A DNA stretch of 64,000 nt from Euborellia annulipes (GCA_023213315.1 JAKCPI010006224.1:43818-107817), one strand, 5' to 3'. Positions 1 through 11,321 are shown, counted from the stretch's first letter. Translations and numbers: made by a program. The notes: generated by a model not told the origin, from the sequence alone.

Positions 1-455
1 AAACGAAATAAGCTTCTTGCCCCACGTTACCCTACTCTATAAACGCATTCAATAAGAATTGTACTAAAAAATCAGATTGTACCCCAAAAGCCTCCTTCCT
101 CCTCGCCTTCAGAATTAGGTAATTTCACAATTTACATAGAATGATGGTTCATTGCTCCTAAGTGGTTCCTAACTGGCCTCAAAAAAATAAAATAAATAAA
201 TAAAATAAAACTCTATCATAAAATAAAAAATAAAATATGATTTCCTAATTATCATAGAGATCTATATACTTCATCATAGAGATCTATATACTTAAAAAAA
301 ATAATAATTTTGTTTTTAAAATTAAAATATCTTTATATATATATTTTTTCTGTGCGTGTGGGGGTGGCCCCTCTTCCCAACGACCATATTATGATTTTTT
401 TTTTGTTTGTTTGGGGGGGGGGTTGGGGTTTTTTTTTTAAAATAAATAAATGAGT

Positions 456-488
<33 letters not shown>

Positions 489-537
489 TAAGAAAAAAAT
501 AAATTTTTTCTTTTTTTTTTAGGGAAAAAAAAGAAAA

Positions 538-587
<50 letters not shown>

Positions 588-1636
588 CGGGCTTGCGTTT
601 ATATATTTTTCACAGCTCATTTCTTTTATTTATATTTTCAATATATATGTTTATCAATTACCCTTCACCCTTGATATTAAATATTATTTTTCCATTAATC
701 ATATTCATTTTAAATGAAAATTTGAAAAAGTAAAGCATATAATTACGTATATAGGGCCTATATATGTATATTAAAAAAAAAAAAGAAATTTCCACAAAGT
801 GAAAAAAGGAATATTCTGTTTAATCAAAGAGCATATGATTGTTTATTAAAATTTTAAATATATGAAAAAAATTAGAATTTAGCTTTGATAGATTGTAATA
901 AAGTTATAAAGAGATATACATTAAATTTCAAAGGAAAAATAAATATTTTTATATATAAATTATAAATGTATAATAATATTTAACTTTAATTTCAAACCAT
1001 TAATATGTATCGACAGCCAAGCTATAATTTATAAATGCAACAAAGAGATATGAAATTAATTTAAACCCAACGGTTACCGAGAAATTATATTTAAAATATT
1101 GTTTTTAATTATCAATATTTTATTAATTAAAACAAAATAAAAAAAATAAAACCGAAAAACAAAGCATTCTTTTGAAGCAAATACTATTTTTTTTTTTTTT
1201 TTTTTGAATTATCAGATTTTATTAAATTTTCGTTTAATTTAATAATAATAAATTTTTTTAACCCACAATTTGAATATTAATTATTATTTATTAAAATTGT
1301 TTCGGAAATTAACTTGTTGAGAGATGTATAATATAAATATGAGTTATATATTCATGATGATACAATATGATATCGCAATATACTTTTAAAGCGTATTTAT
1401 CTTCTATTAAAAATAATGCTCTGACTATGAATGTATTTCAAAATATAATAATTTTCCAAAAAGATATAGAATAATTAAAATAATTACTTTAAAAAAAAAT
1501 CATATTTTAATAAATTATTATCATTTATATAATAAATGTCAGTCAAATTAAAAATTAAAATAATAATCCTGTCAGTCCAGGGTGAAAAATTTAAGTGAGA
1601 AAAAATTAAATTAAAAAAGAAAAAAAATTATTAATA
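1..1636. other. AT-rich low-complexity DNA, no gene seen
   Basis: The stretch is rich in A/T homopolymers, including an A27 run at 462-488. A 21-bp direct duplication containing TAGAGATCTATATACTT lies at 251-293. Stop codons are frequent in all frames and nothing resembles an exon or RNA gene. Confidence 0.6.
538..587. repeat. poly(G) tract, 50 nt
   Basis: Fifty uninterrupted G residues follow mixed A/T homopolymers. Such a run is exceptional in this AT-rich window and could be real simple sequence or a sequencing or assembly artefact. Confidence 0.8.
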
Positions 1637-3527
1637 GACCAGGCGCTGGAGGTAGTTGAGTATGCAAAATTTGAGGACCGAATTCTGACAATGGATTTGG
1701 GCTAAGAATAGCTCCCAGAATAAGGATCCGGATCTTGCCGGGCCAATTTTTGGTCCAATTTTTTTTTTACCCCCACCCCATAGGAAATCAATGGAGTGCA
1801 TGCTAAGATGATGTGAAGATTTGCAATTATGGTCAAATTCGAGTACTTAAAACCTCAAAGAATGAAAAAACTGTCTTGTCAGCAACTGAGGGGATCCTCT
1901 AGAGTCCCCTGAGAAGTACTATCTTGCCACCAGTTGTGGTGGTCCCCCTAACCCCTTCAGCTCTTTTCTCTCTCTTTGTTATAAATTTAAATATACGGCT
2001 TTAACACCATGCCAAATTGTGGGGACCGGCAATTATGTTCATAATCCACTACCTGGTATCCCAATCAATGAAAAATACTATCTTGCCGCCAACTGCGGTG
2101 GTCCCCTCTAACCCCTTCACCTCTTTTATCTCTCTTTGTTATAAATTTAAATATACGGCTTTAACATCATGCCAAATTGTGGGGACCGGCAATTATGTTC
2201 ATAATCCACTAGCTGGTATCCCAATCAATGAAAAATACTATCTTGCCGCCAGCTGCGGTGGTCCTCTCTAACCCCTCAACCTCTTTTCTCTCTCTGTTAT
2301 AAATTTAAATATACGGCCTTAACATCATGCCAAATTGTGGGGACCGGCAATTATGTTCATAATCCACTAGCTGGTATCCCAATCAATGAAAAATACTATC
2401 TTGCCGCCAGCTGCGGTGGTCCTCTCTAACCCCTTCACCGCTTTTCTCTCTCTTTGTTATAAATTTAAATATACGGCCTTAACATCATGCCAAATTGTGG
2501 GGACCAGCAATTATGTTCATAATCCACTAGCTGGTATCCCAATCAATGAAAAATACTATCTTGCCGCCAGCTGCGGTGGTCCTCTCTAACCCCTTAACCT
2601 CTTTTCTCTCTCTTTGTTATAAATTTAAATATACGGCCTTAACATCATGCCAAATTGTGGGGACCGGCAATATGCTCATAATCCACTAGCTGGTATCCCA
2701 ACCAATGAAAAATACTATCTTGCCACCAGTTGTGGTGGTCCCTCTAACCTCTTCACCTCTTTTATCTCCCTTTATTATAAATACACCAGGTAGTAGATTA
2801 TGAGCATAATTGCCGGTCCCCACAATTTGGCATGGTTTTAAGACAGTACATCTAAATGTATAATAAAGGGAGAGAAAAGAGGTGAAGGGGTTAAAGGGGA
2901 CCACCGCAGTTGGCGGCAAGATAGTATTTTTCATTGATTGGGATACCAGCTAGTGGATTATGAACATAATTGCCTGTCCCCACAATTTGACATGATGTTA
3001 AAGCCGTATATTTAAATTTATAACAAAGAGAGAGATAAAAGAGGTGAAGGGGTTAGAGGGGACCACCGCAGCTGGCGGCAAGATAGTATTTTTCATTGAT
3101 TGGGATACCAGCTAGTGGATTATGAACATAATTGCCGGTCCCCACAATTTGGCATGATGTTAAGGCCGTATATTTAAATTTATAACAAAGAGAGAGAAAA
3201 GAGATGAAGGGGTTAGAGGGGACCACCACAACTGGTGGCAAGATAGTACTTCTCAGGGGACTCTAGAGGATCCCCTCAGTTGCTGACAAGACAGTTTTTT
3301 CATTGTTTGAGGTTTTAAGTACTCGAATTTGACCATAATTGCAAATCTTCACATCATCTTAGCATGCACTCCATTGATTTCCTATGGGGTGGGGGTAAAA
3401 AAAAATTGGACCAAAAATTGGCCCGGCAAGATCCGGATCCTTATTCTGGGAGCTATTCTTAGCCCAAATCCATTGTCAGAATTCGGTCCTCAAATTTTGC
3501 ATACTCAACTACCTCCAGCGCCCGCTC
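1637..3527. mobile_element. Foldback-type element with about 290-bp inverted arms
   Basis: The first about 290 bp (from GACCAGGCGCTGGAGGTAG) recur inverted at the right end (CTACCTCCAGCGCCCGCTC). Both outer ends abut TA (1635-1636 and 3528-3529), suggesting a TA target duplication. The interior consists of direct then inverted copies of a 159-bp unit, so the whole element can fold on itself. No transposase frame is present; the short frames inside are repeats of the same unit. The plan resembles Drosophila FB elements (long inverted repeats built from tandem units). Homology to FB is not claimed and the mobilising family is unknown. Confidence 0.75.
1921..3245. repeat. 159-bp tandem repeats, head-to-tail then inverted
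   Basis: The block starting ATCTTGCC recurs at 1921, 2080, 2240, 2398, 2558 and 2717, a period of 158-160 bp. Around 2785 the orientation flips and about three inverted units follow, with GGCAAGAT at roughly 2916, 3077 and 3237. The units differ by a few substitutions. The array is asymmetric, with five full forward units and about three inverted ones. Confidence 0.85.
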
Positions 3528-3676
3528 TATAAGGCAAATTAAATAAAACCACAAAAAAAAAATTTATATTAAAGTTGGGATCTCAATTTTGATTATCCGC
3601 ATCACGCTTAATATAATCGAGTTTATGCCATATCATTGACCGATTTGTATTACCAAGTGTATTTCTTTGAAGTAAA

Positions 3677-3860
3677 GGGTTGTGTTCTGTACTTGTCCCA
3701 CCAGATTTTTGTGTTGAGATATATTAATTTTCCGACATTACATTTGAATTCAAGATGTAAAATTTATAAGTTATTTTGTTACCATGGGAACCATTTCTGC
3801 TCTTTACTATGAAGTACAAGAGTAAAGTGGTCTTCAAAAGATTTCAAAGGTAAAATGAGA
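3677..3860 (-). mobile_element. HP repeat fragment
   Basis: This is the inner part of the 3' hairpin and the following HP sequence, including TTACCATGGGAACCATTTC. The terminal TCTGGTGTGAC is missing. HP strand is given as plus when the TACTTTCTC hairpin comes first. Confidence 0.7.
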
Positions 3861-5537
3861 ATTAAAATGTTTCTACCCCACTATACTATTTGCTAAATAT
3901 TGAAAATAAATTTTAACTCAAACGGAATTCACTTATTTTTTAGTAAAAATATTAAAAAATCTGGTGTGACTGGCGACAGCACACAACTTTCTCTTACCTT
4001 CGGTAATCGAAAGTTGTGTACTGTGCTTGTCACACCAGATTTTTTGTGTCGACATGTATTTAGTTCCCGGCAGTAGGGAATATTTGAATTCAGATGTAAA
4101 ATTTATAAGTATGGGAAAATATTTATATTTTGTTACCATGGCAACCATTTCTCCTATCTTTCCTATGAAGCACAAGAGTAAAGTGTGCTTCAAACAATTT
4201 TGAGGGCAAAACGAGAATATACATTTGAAAGAGCATCTCAAAAATAATTGATTTTTGAATTTTAATCAAAATCGTTAGAGCGAATTTTGAGAAAATCGAA
4301 AAAAACTGAAAAGTACATCAGTAAAGTACTAGTACTCTTTGGCCGATTTTGATTAAAAGCTTATTTTGTCGGTCCCGGGGGATGTTTAACTTAAATATAA
4401 AATTTCAACCTCCTAGCTCAATTCCTTCATGCTTAAAATTGAACACAGACACACCCACACACCCACCCACCCACCCACCCACAGACAGACCATGTCGCGA
4501 AAACCACTTTTTTGGATTCAGGGGACCTCAAAACGTGAAGATCCATCAAAATCTCGACATCGAATTTTTGACATGATCCAATACTTTCTCTCTATATATA
4601 TATTACATATATACATAGGTAAGAGAAAGTAACATGAATATCTTTATGCATTATAGGGGATGGGGCATTAACTCCCCTGGTTAATACCTTCATACCCCCC
4701 CCCCCCTTTTAAGGAAATGCGAGCCTTCGCCGTGAAATTACCCTCAAAATAATTTGAATACATTTATAAATAATTATTTTAATTTTTATTTTATTTTAAT
4801 TTTCAACCCTTAATCCACCCCTGTGTAAAAGTATATTAAGTGTGAGTATGAATGAGAAAGTGTTTAAAAAAAAAAAGTAAAAAATAAATAAATAAATAAA
4901 TAAAAAATAAAAAACTAATTTTTTTCAATGACACCTACACTCCCCCTCCCCCTTTCAACAGCTTATATTCTCCCTCTACCCTTAGTGAAATACAAAATTT
5001 TTAATTTCATATTCAAAAGAATCGTTTTTCGCAGTCAAATTATTTGTTTCTATCATTTTTTTTTTCAACGATAAAATGCATAATAATTACCTTTAATAAG
5101 ACACTCAAGAGGGTGTGTTGGTTGACGGTGATGTCAGGGTGGGTTACACTCGATTACACTATTCACTTTGATTCACTTTAAACACAACTTAAACAAGCCG
5201 CTGGGCGCCTGGAGCGCGGCAACGCGCTCGACTGAACGAGAGACTCGACTCTCTCTGTTTATAGGAATAAATAGATGAACATAACAATTCCCTTTTGATT
5301 AAAAGTAAAAAAAATACCGTTTGCTCTAATCTAACTTTATTTATAACTGGAAAAGAATGTCAACAAGTGATTTGGAATATTCCAAGGCCTTTCTTAAATA
5401 ATCAACCCTTCACCCACTAATCAAAATAATAATCAACCCTATTTTTTGAATGTTTTCTATTTATTTGGCTTCGATTTAGCTAAAATAAATTTAAAAAAAA
5501 CAACATTTTTTTCAATTTTGCAACCCCTAATCCAATC
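3861..5537. repeat. Dispersed repeat, copy 1 (interrupted by an HP element)
   Basis: The sequence at 3861-3959 and 4632-5537 is closely matched, in the same order and orientation, at about 33590-34782. Shared landmarks include GGGGATGGGGCATTAAC, GGAATATTCCAAGGCC and GTTACACT. In this copy an HP element (3960-4631) splits the repeat. In the other copy the site is empty and a longer SINE tail is present. No coding capacity was seen. It could be an LTR or a non-autonomous element; I do not recognise it. Confidence 0.8.
3960..4631 (-). mobile_element. HP repeat, full length (Helentron/HINE-like), precise junctions
   Basis: This full copy runs from TCTGGTGTGAC to GAGAAAGTA on the plus strand, so its presumed 5' end (TACTTTCTCTTACC) is on the right. 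It has both terminal hairpins and a central microsatellite, here (CACC)n at about 4452-4486. The uninterrupted host repeat at 33590-34782 gives an empty site. The insertion lies in an A-run with at most one duplicated base, so there is no ordinary target-site duplication. Confidence 0.8.
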
Positions 5538-5803
5538 TTTTTTTTTTTTAACACCCACACTTTTTTCTCATTCATCTTCACACTCACACACACATACACA
5601 CAGTCTTTTCGGCAACTTAGGCCATTTAAGACTTTAAACGATACTCGAATGTTTAATATATCTATTGGAGGTTCAGGCATTTTTATTTAAGCTATTTGGT
5701 ATCCAAATAGCTTAAATAAAATCATCGGACTGCCTGGGGTCCGAACCCGCCACTTTTGGTATACGAGGTTAGCACGCTAACCCCTACACCAAGCCCCGAG
5801 GGC
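5538..5803 (-). repeat. tRNA-derived SINE (type I)
   Basis: On the minus strand a tRNA-like head begins GCCCTCGGGGCTTGG and contains B-box-like GGGTTCGGACCC. A short internal hairpin (AGCTATTTGG/CCAAATAGCT) follows, then GTCTTAAATGGCC, a GTGTGTGAGTGTG-like tail and poly(A). Several similar copies occur in the window. Confidence 0.75.
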
Positions 5804-6262
5804 ACTAAAAAATAAATTTATATAAAAATATTTTTTTTATTTATTCATATTTATTATTTTAATTAAAAACTCGATGAGCCGCAGTGGCACCATCTCTACT
5901 GATGGGTTTTAATTAAGGAAAACCTCCGTCCCAGAATCTTCTAAATTTTATTATTTTACTCAGGAATTTGAGTGACTTTGCAGAGGAGATTAATAAAAAA
6001 ATCTTTTATTTAATTTTTATTCGCGAATAAAAATAGGCGAATAAAAAATTAAATAAAAGATTTTTTTATTTAATCTCCTGGCTCAAAGTCACTGCAAATT
6101 CCTGAGTAAATCTTCACAGCCATAAAACATCAATTTATTATTTTATTTATAAAACTACACGTAGCAATCATTTGGGAAATTGATCTTGGTGGCCAATATT
6201 CGCGCCTCCCCTTAGACTAGTTCGCGCCTCCCTAGGGAGGCGCACCTCACAGTTTGGAAAAC
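5804..6262. mobile_element. hAT-type MITE, left-truncated and interrupted
   Basis: It shares the interior and the right end (GGGAGGCGCACCTCACAGTTTGG form) with the complete copy at 32547-32826. The left end is replaced by the SINE. A separate palindromic element at 5956-6110 interrupts it. Confidence 0.7.
5956..6110. repeat. Palindromic MITE-like element
   Basis: Arms of about 70 bp run from TTACTCAGGAATTTG to CAAATTCCTGAGTAA around a very short centre. It sits inside the hAT-type MITE. No coding capacity. Confidence 0.7.
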
Positions 6263-6267
6263 TGTTT

Positions 6268-6600
6268 GAAAGAAATATTGAATTTCTAACTCGATATATT
6301 TCGGGCTATTAACCCATCTTCAGGAGTACATGTGACTGAGTGAATAAAAGAATAGATGCTACCAAGTAGGCTTGGGTAGGAGTCGGCCCCCCACTCCTAC
6401 CAGAGCCTACTTGGTAGCATCTATTCTTTTATTCACTCAGTCACATGTACTCCTGAAGATGGGTTAATAGCCCGAAATATATCGAGTTAGAAATTCAATA
6501 TTTCTTTCATTTACAACTTAGTGAAACCTCACATATTCTAAATAATTTTTACTTATAAATATGTTTCACGGAAAACCTACACCACTTTCCCTCCAAACTA
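6268..6600. mobile_element. Palindromic Penelope-like (PLE-like) retroelement fragment
   Basis: Near-perfect inverted arms (about 115 bp) span 6268-6508. Each arm holds CTGAAGATGGGTTAATAGCC followed by CGAAATATAT, the GAAGATG...GAAA arrangement typical of Penelope-like element termini. The sequence at 6509-6600 (TAGTGAAACCTCACATAT and onward) continues the same family and recurs, inverted, at 40558-40727. No reverse transcriptase remains. The family assignment is an inference. Confidence 0.55.
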
Positions 6601-7452
6601 CTCAAAACTATTATAAATTTGAAAATTTTGTTTGAATCCTTAAATACGATCAAAAAAATTTGTTTTCTACCATACAGAAGGCAGACATTAGAATTGGTTT
6701 TTCTTTATTTATTCCTAATGCTAATAAATACAGTATCTTTAACCTTTGAGTAATTATTATCAAGTTAAATATTGATAGAAAAGCAGTACATTTTTAATAT
6801 TATTTTCTAGTAAATATCTTATTTAAAATTAAAGCTCGTTTATTATTGTTTGCCCTGAAAAAGTCATTAAAAATAGATAGAGAAAAGAAGTAAAGGTTAA
6901 GAGAGAAGACCTTCCTCTCCTTCTCTCGCCTATCTCGCAATTTAAACATTTAAGAAAAAAGAGGAAGGACTCCAGTCGATTAGACAAAATGAAACGTGAG
7001 GTTCCGATATTAATTTCTCTTTAGAGGTTCTCTTTTTCAACTACTCTATTTTTCTTGATTACATTCTAAAGAGAAAAAATGTCAGTAGTTAAATTGAGAT
7101 AAATTAAGTAATTTCGCAATGGGAAAAAATTAATTGCTTTTTTATAATAGGCCTATCTATTAATTAGCTAAATGTTTATAACATATTTGTATATTTGAAT
7201 CTTGCTATAAATTGATGTTAACTTTACTCGGTTGAGAATTGAAGATGAGTGCAAGAAGATAATAAACAAATGTAAAAAAAGAAAAGATTTTTTGCTAGAT
7301 TTTCTCCGTGAATAAGCAACGTTATTTATATTAATAAGTTGGCCTTGACATCTTGCATCTCAAAAGCGCCTTCGAAGTCAGCCACCCGCACAACATCTTA
7401 AAGTGTATTAATTTTAAACTGGTAACCGTTGGCTCTAGTTGAAACATTACGC
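6601..7452. other. AT-rich DNA, no gene seen
   Basis: No long frame, RNA gene or clear repeat boundary was recognised. Confidence 0.5.
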
Positions 7453-7631
7453 TTTAATAGGAGAATTAAATTCACAAGGTTTTCTGTTTCAATAATATAT
7501 TAATTTGATATTAAGTATGTAATTCGCTTCTGAAGATGACACATATGGTGTCGAAATACGTATAAAGTGTTAATATCAAATTAATATATTATTGAAACAG
7601 AAAACCTTGTGAATTTAATTCTCCTATTAAA
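7453..7631. mobile_element. Palindromic PLE-like fragment
   Basis: Inverted arms of about 60 bp (TTTAATAGGAG ... CTCCTATTAAA) enclose a loop containing TCTGAAGATGACACATATGG and CGAAATACGTATAAAG. It shows the same GAAGATG/GAAA core as the 6268 locus with different arm sequence. Confidence 0.55.
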
Positions 7632-8007
7632 TCTTAAAGTGTATATTGTCGAGATTTTAGCATTATCTGCTAATAAAATTTAGAATTTTCTTTTTACTTT
7701 CCCTCATTTACTTTTTTTAAACTATTCTATTCGAAATTAGTAAATTTAAATAACTATTATTATCAGTGCCAAGCACGCAGAATCTTGGTTTGGGAGCCCT
7801 GAAAAACCAGAGTGTTGAACGGAACGTCCCCCGGTTGCCATCTTATCCTATACTATAAATTTAATTAAAAAACATTTAACAATTGAAAAAATTAACTATT
7901 AACTAGGTTAATAGTTGTTAGTGAAAATTAATAAATAATAAAAAAAAAAAAAAATTATCACTTCCTACTGTATACCTCAAAGACGGTATTTTAATAAAAA
8001 TAATTAC
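7632..8007. other. No feature seen
   Basis: AT-rich sequence with an A-run near 7940. No gene or repeat recognised. Confidence 0.45.
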
Positions 8008-8184
8008 ATCTTAGAAGAATGGCAGGAGGTGGCAGTCAGGAAGGAGAATCTCCAAAACAATGAAACTCCTAGATATTCGCGACGTTTCAAATAAATTTCG
8101 ACCGAAACGTCGCGAATATCTGGGAGTTTCATTGTTTTGGAGATTCTCCTTCCTGGCTACCACCTCCTGCCATTCTTCTAAGAT
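8008..8184. mobile_element. Palindromic PLE-like fragment with CGAAACGTCG core
   Basis: Nearly perfect arms of about 80 bp (ATCTTAGAAGAATGGCAGG ... inverted) meet around CGACGTTTC ... GAAACGTCG. The 64-residue minus-strand open frame here is a by-product of the palindrome. Confidence 0.55.
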
Positions 8185-8875
8185 ATTAATCACAGCCACT
8201 TCCACACTCGTGAAAAATAATTACATTCAACAAATTTTTTATATCTGCTAATATGGTTTTAATGGATAACTAAGCTTGTTCTAAATACTTATTTTGGTTA
8301 GTTATCTGTTCTTTAAAAACTTTGAAAATTAAAGATAAGTAGGAAAATAAACAGGAGTTTTATTTTATATATTTATTGTGGGAATTAAGTGGGGCATAGG
8401 CTACTGTATAATAGAAGACAAATAACATTGAAGGTTGGTTCAAATTTAGCTTGGGACTATTCGCGCTGTATAGATAGAGAGTAAAATAATATTTTCCGAT
8501 TTGTTTCCTTAAACATGTGAATAGGAAGAAGAAAAGGGGAAGATGGGCGAAGGGTGAACAAGTCCTGTCTCTCTCTCTCTTTTCCTTCGAGAGCCAATTT
8601 ACAAACCATTTAAGTTTCACAACTCGATTTCGTAGCTAAAATTCTCTCCCTTCAGAGACACACACATGAAAGATATCTTCCCCATAATATACTCGTATAT
8701 TTGACTAAGATGATTTTGTAGATGTTTAGAGTCTCTTGTCGACGGGGGATAGGAAATCGGAATGTTTTATTTATTTCGCTATATCGAATGAGAGAATTTT
8801 TTTTTTGTATTTCTCAAAAATATTTCTTCTTTTTTTTTTATTTCGATTTTAATAATTGAGTGAATTATTTATTTA
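8185..8875. other. No gene seen
   Basis: AT-rich DNA with a short CTCTCT stretch near 8570. No supported feature. Confidence 0.45.
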
Positions 8876-8945
8876 CTAGCCGCGTCATCCGCCTTCACCT
8901 GTGGCGGATCTACACCTTTCCCCTTTAAAGGATCGCCAGAAAGAT
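8876..8945 (-). mobile_element. Helitron 3' end (fragment)
   Basis: On the minus strand a GC-rich hairpin (GATCCGCCACAGG ... GGCGGAT) is followed closely by GGCTAG and a T. This matches the Helitron rule of a 3' hairpin, a terminal CTAG and insertion before T. No Rep/helicase sequence is nearby. Confidence 0.5.
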
Positions 8946-9876
8946 CTGACCAATTCATCAAATCCCATCTTCGATGTCGCAAAGAAATAATAAAAAAGAA
9001 AATGTATTATTTTATAATCTTAGCGCTCTATCTATCAGGTGAGGACTTAATTGTGGTGCTCACTGTACAAAAAAAAAAATTAATAATCACAAATATCATC
9101 TGGAGCCTTACGACCGAAAATCAATGTCGATTGATAATAATTTTATTTTTTGACACTATACTTTTAGTATCTTTAGTGAGGAAATTTATTTGATTGATGG
9201 GAAATTTGAATTTGTCCTTTTTCAAAGAACCTCGTTTGAATAATCGACTCTTGATAAAAATCGCCTTTTTGCTCGTTAGTCAATATGAATAATTACAATA
9301 ATATCAAAAGTTACGTATTTGAAATTTTTTTTTAAACCATATAAGAATTTCTTAAATAATGAATTATTCATATAAAAAAAAAAAAACACTCGTGATTAAT
9401 CTTAATTAAAAAAATTAGTAAGAGATTAAAGTGATATATCATGTGATAATTATTAAATTTTTCATGTTGAGAGAGAATTTTTCTAAACATTTTATGTCGT
9501 TTAAAATTATTAAATAATGGTTCTGATCGAAATAAAAATAATAAATTTTTCTGAATATTTATTATTTAGGATTATTTATTTAATTGAATATAAATTTAAT
9601 TTCCATCTTCTCTCGTATGCAAACTATTTATTTCATCAATAAAAAATGAAATATAACTTCGATTAATTTCCAAAACCAAACACTACTCTAAAATTTATAT
9701 CCTTGTTCAATTGATTTACGCAATCTCATATTATATAGCAATTTTTGGCGAGAAATAATTCAAATATAAATAAAAAATAAAAAAAAAAAATAAGAGAAGA
9801 GGCTGACCAATATATAAATCATTAAATAAAACGCAGCGTGGTATTTAATTAAATGCCGAACTGGCCAGCTGTTGGG
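8946..9876. other. No gene seen
   Basis: Very AT-rich. Nothing recognisable on either strand. Confidence 0.45.
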
Positions 9877-9944
9877 CCGGAAGTCGCGAATCGAACCCCT
9901 CTCTCTTTCAAATGGAATGGGTAAGCTTAAACTGCCACTTCCGG
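9877..9944 (-). other. tRNA-like sequence, probably a pseudogene or SINE head
   Basis: On the minus strand a 7-bp acceptor-like stem (CCGGAAG/CTTCCGG) encloses GTTCGATTCG in the B-box position. The T stem pairs poorly and I cannot build a good anticodon arm, so it is not called a functional tRNA. Confidence 0.3.
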
Positions 9945-11028
9945 TTGGACAAATGTTAAAAGTTAATGCATAATACATGAAAATTTTTTTAAATAAATTA
10001 ATCAATGAAAATATTATTTTAAATAAACGTCTTGAATTGAATTTCTTTTTACTTTGATTTATTGAATAATATACTCTCTGCGCCCCAATTTAGATAGTTG
10101 GAAAATTTTGTTTCAAATTAGTTGTTACATTTGAATCGAGAAATGAAATTAGGGTCTGGAAGTCTTTGTATCACTGTTACCACGGAAATGGGGGAATATG
10201 GTCTTAAAAATGTAATCCATCCCCAACTACCTTGTTTAATTGATTCAATTAATTTGATAAAATACAACGATTGGACTATAGTTTTGTGTTTTGAGGATGA
10301 AATTTCGAAGATGAAAAGGAAATTATACGTAAAACGAGACACAAACCACCACAAGAAAAACGTAGTGGTTTGTTGGAATGGATGAGAGGGTTAATTTCCC
10401 TAATCACTTCCTTCAATAAAATAGAAAGGTAGATGATAAAAAAAAAAATTCAAGCGTTATCATCGTATATAAAAACTATTTGACAATGGAAAAAAAAATA
10501 ATAATATCCTATTTTGTAAATTTAGAAAACAAACATCACAAAAACATTGAAATTGTTAATATCCTGTGAAATATAATCAAATGGGTTAAACAATTTTTGT
10601 TCTCTCTGCAATGCCTGATATTTTTACAAAATAATTTTTTTGTACTTAAAAGGATGCTAAAAATAATATACTAAAAAAATGCAATAGTAATCAAATCTGT
10701 TTATTGAACTGCAAAGTTAATCTCCCCTCCTTAAACACCCATGTTATGATACTTTAAGCAGAGCTAAGAGCTCGATAGTAAAAGCAAACAATACCTACTT
10801 CAAGATCCAAAAAAAATATTCAAAACAGATTAATATTTTTATTAATTGTCTGAAAAATTGCGGCTATTGATTAAGGAAAGGCGAGAAGGCACGAAGCCCA
10901 CTGTAGGCGGATGGAGGGGCTAGTAGATATGATAATATTCTACTACACTGTAAAAAACATTCTTAATTTTAGTGTGAACCACTACAAATTAAGTAGCTTA
11001 AAAAAGTATGGAATTCTTAAAAAAAGAA
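9945..11028. other. No gene recognised
   Basis: Overlapping frames of 78-87 codons lie at 10118-10385 on opposite strands. They show no recognised motif, no splice context and no family resemblance, so they are treated as chance. Confidence 0.4.
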
Positions 11029-11122
11029 CGTAGTCGAGATGGTAAAGGCGGTGTTGTACAAGTTGATATATGAAGGAAAGAAACCAAGAGCTCGAGTTCA
11101 AATCCCTCGAAGGACAAGTTTT
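11029..11122 (+). repeat. tRNA-derived SINE-like fragment
   Basis: An A-box-like stretch (GTCGAGATGGTAAAGGCGG) and a B-box-like GAGTTCAAATCCC are followed by a T-run. A canonical cloverleaf does not form over a normal length, so a SINE head is more likely than a tRNA gene. Confidence 0.4.
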
Positions 11123-11212
11123 TTTTTCTCGCTGTGCCAAAATGATTTCTAAAATTACATAACTCTAATTTTCAAACGACTTTGGAAAATTAATTAATAC
11201 ATTTGTAAATGG

Positions 11213-11321
11213 CATCAAAATGATTTAAATAAATTCATCGGATTGCCTGGGAACCGAACCCAGGCCCCTTGGCTTCCAGACTATCATTATTGACATTTGC
11301 CCACATCTCTAGCCTCTCCAG
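11213..11321 (-). repeat. tRNA-derived SINE (type II), partial
   Basis: On the minus strand a head with GGGTTCGGTTCCC (B-box-like) leads into GGCAATCCGATGAATTTATT and an AAATCATTT-type stem. Related copies lie at 37103-37265, 57115-57240 and 63372-63560. Confidence 0.55.

Noticed and set aside
1888..1904. GGGGATCCTCTAGAGTC identical to part of a cloning-vector polylinker
   Set aside because: The same sequence occurs in both arms of the foldback element (again, inverted, at about 3248-3264) within a self-complementary stretch, and no other vector sequence flanks it. Coincidence within a natural palindrome is more likely than contamination.
1921..2790. Possible CRISPR or satellite array
   Set aside because: Units are contiguous 159-bp repeats without spacers, and the array inverts in the middle; it belongs to a foldback element in a eukaryotic genome.
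2017..3241. Several similar 62-84-codon proteins
   Set aside because: They are the same 159-bp repeat unit read in frame by chance and in both orientations; no start context or family supports a gene.
3861..5537. LTR of a retrovirus-like element
   Set aside because: No TG...CA ends, primer-binding site, polypurine tract or gag/pol sequence could be identified near either copy.
9877..9944. Functional tRNA gene
   Set aside because: The acceptor stem pairs, but the T stem is poor and no convincing anticodon arm forms.
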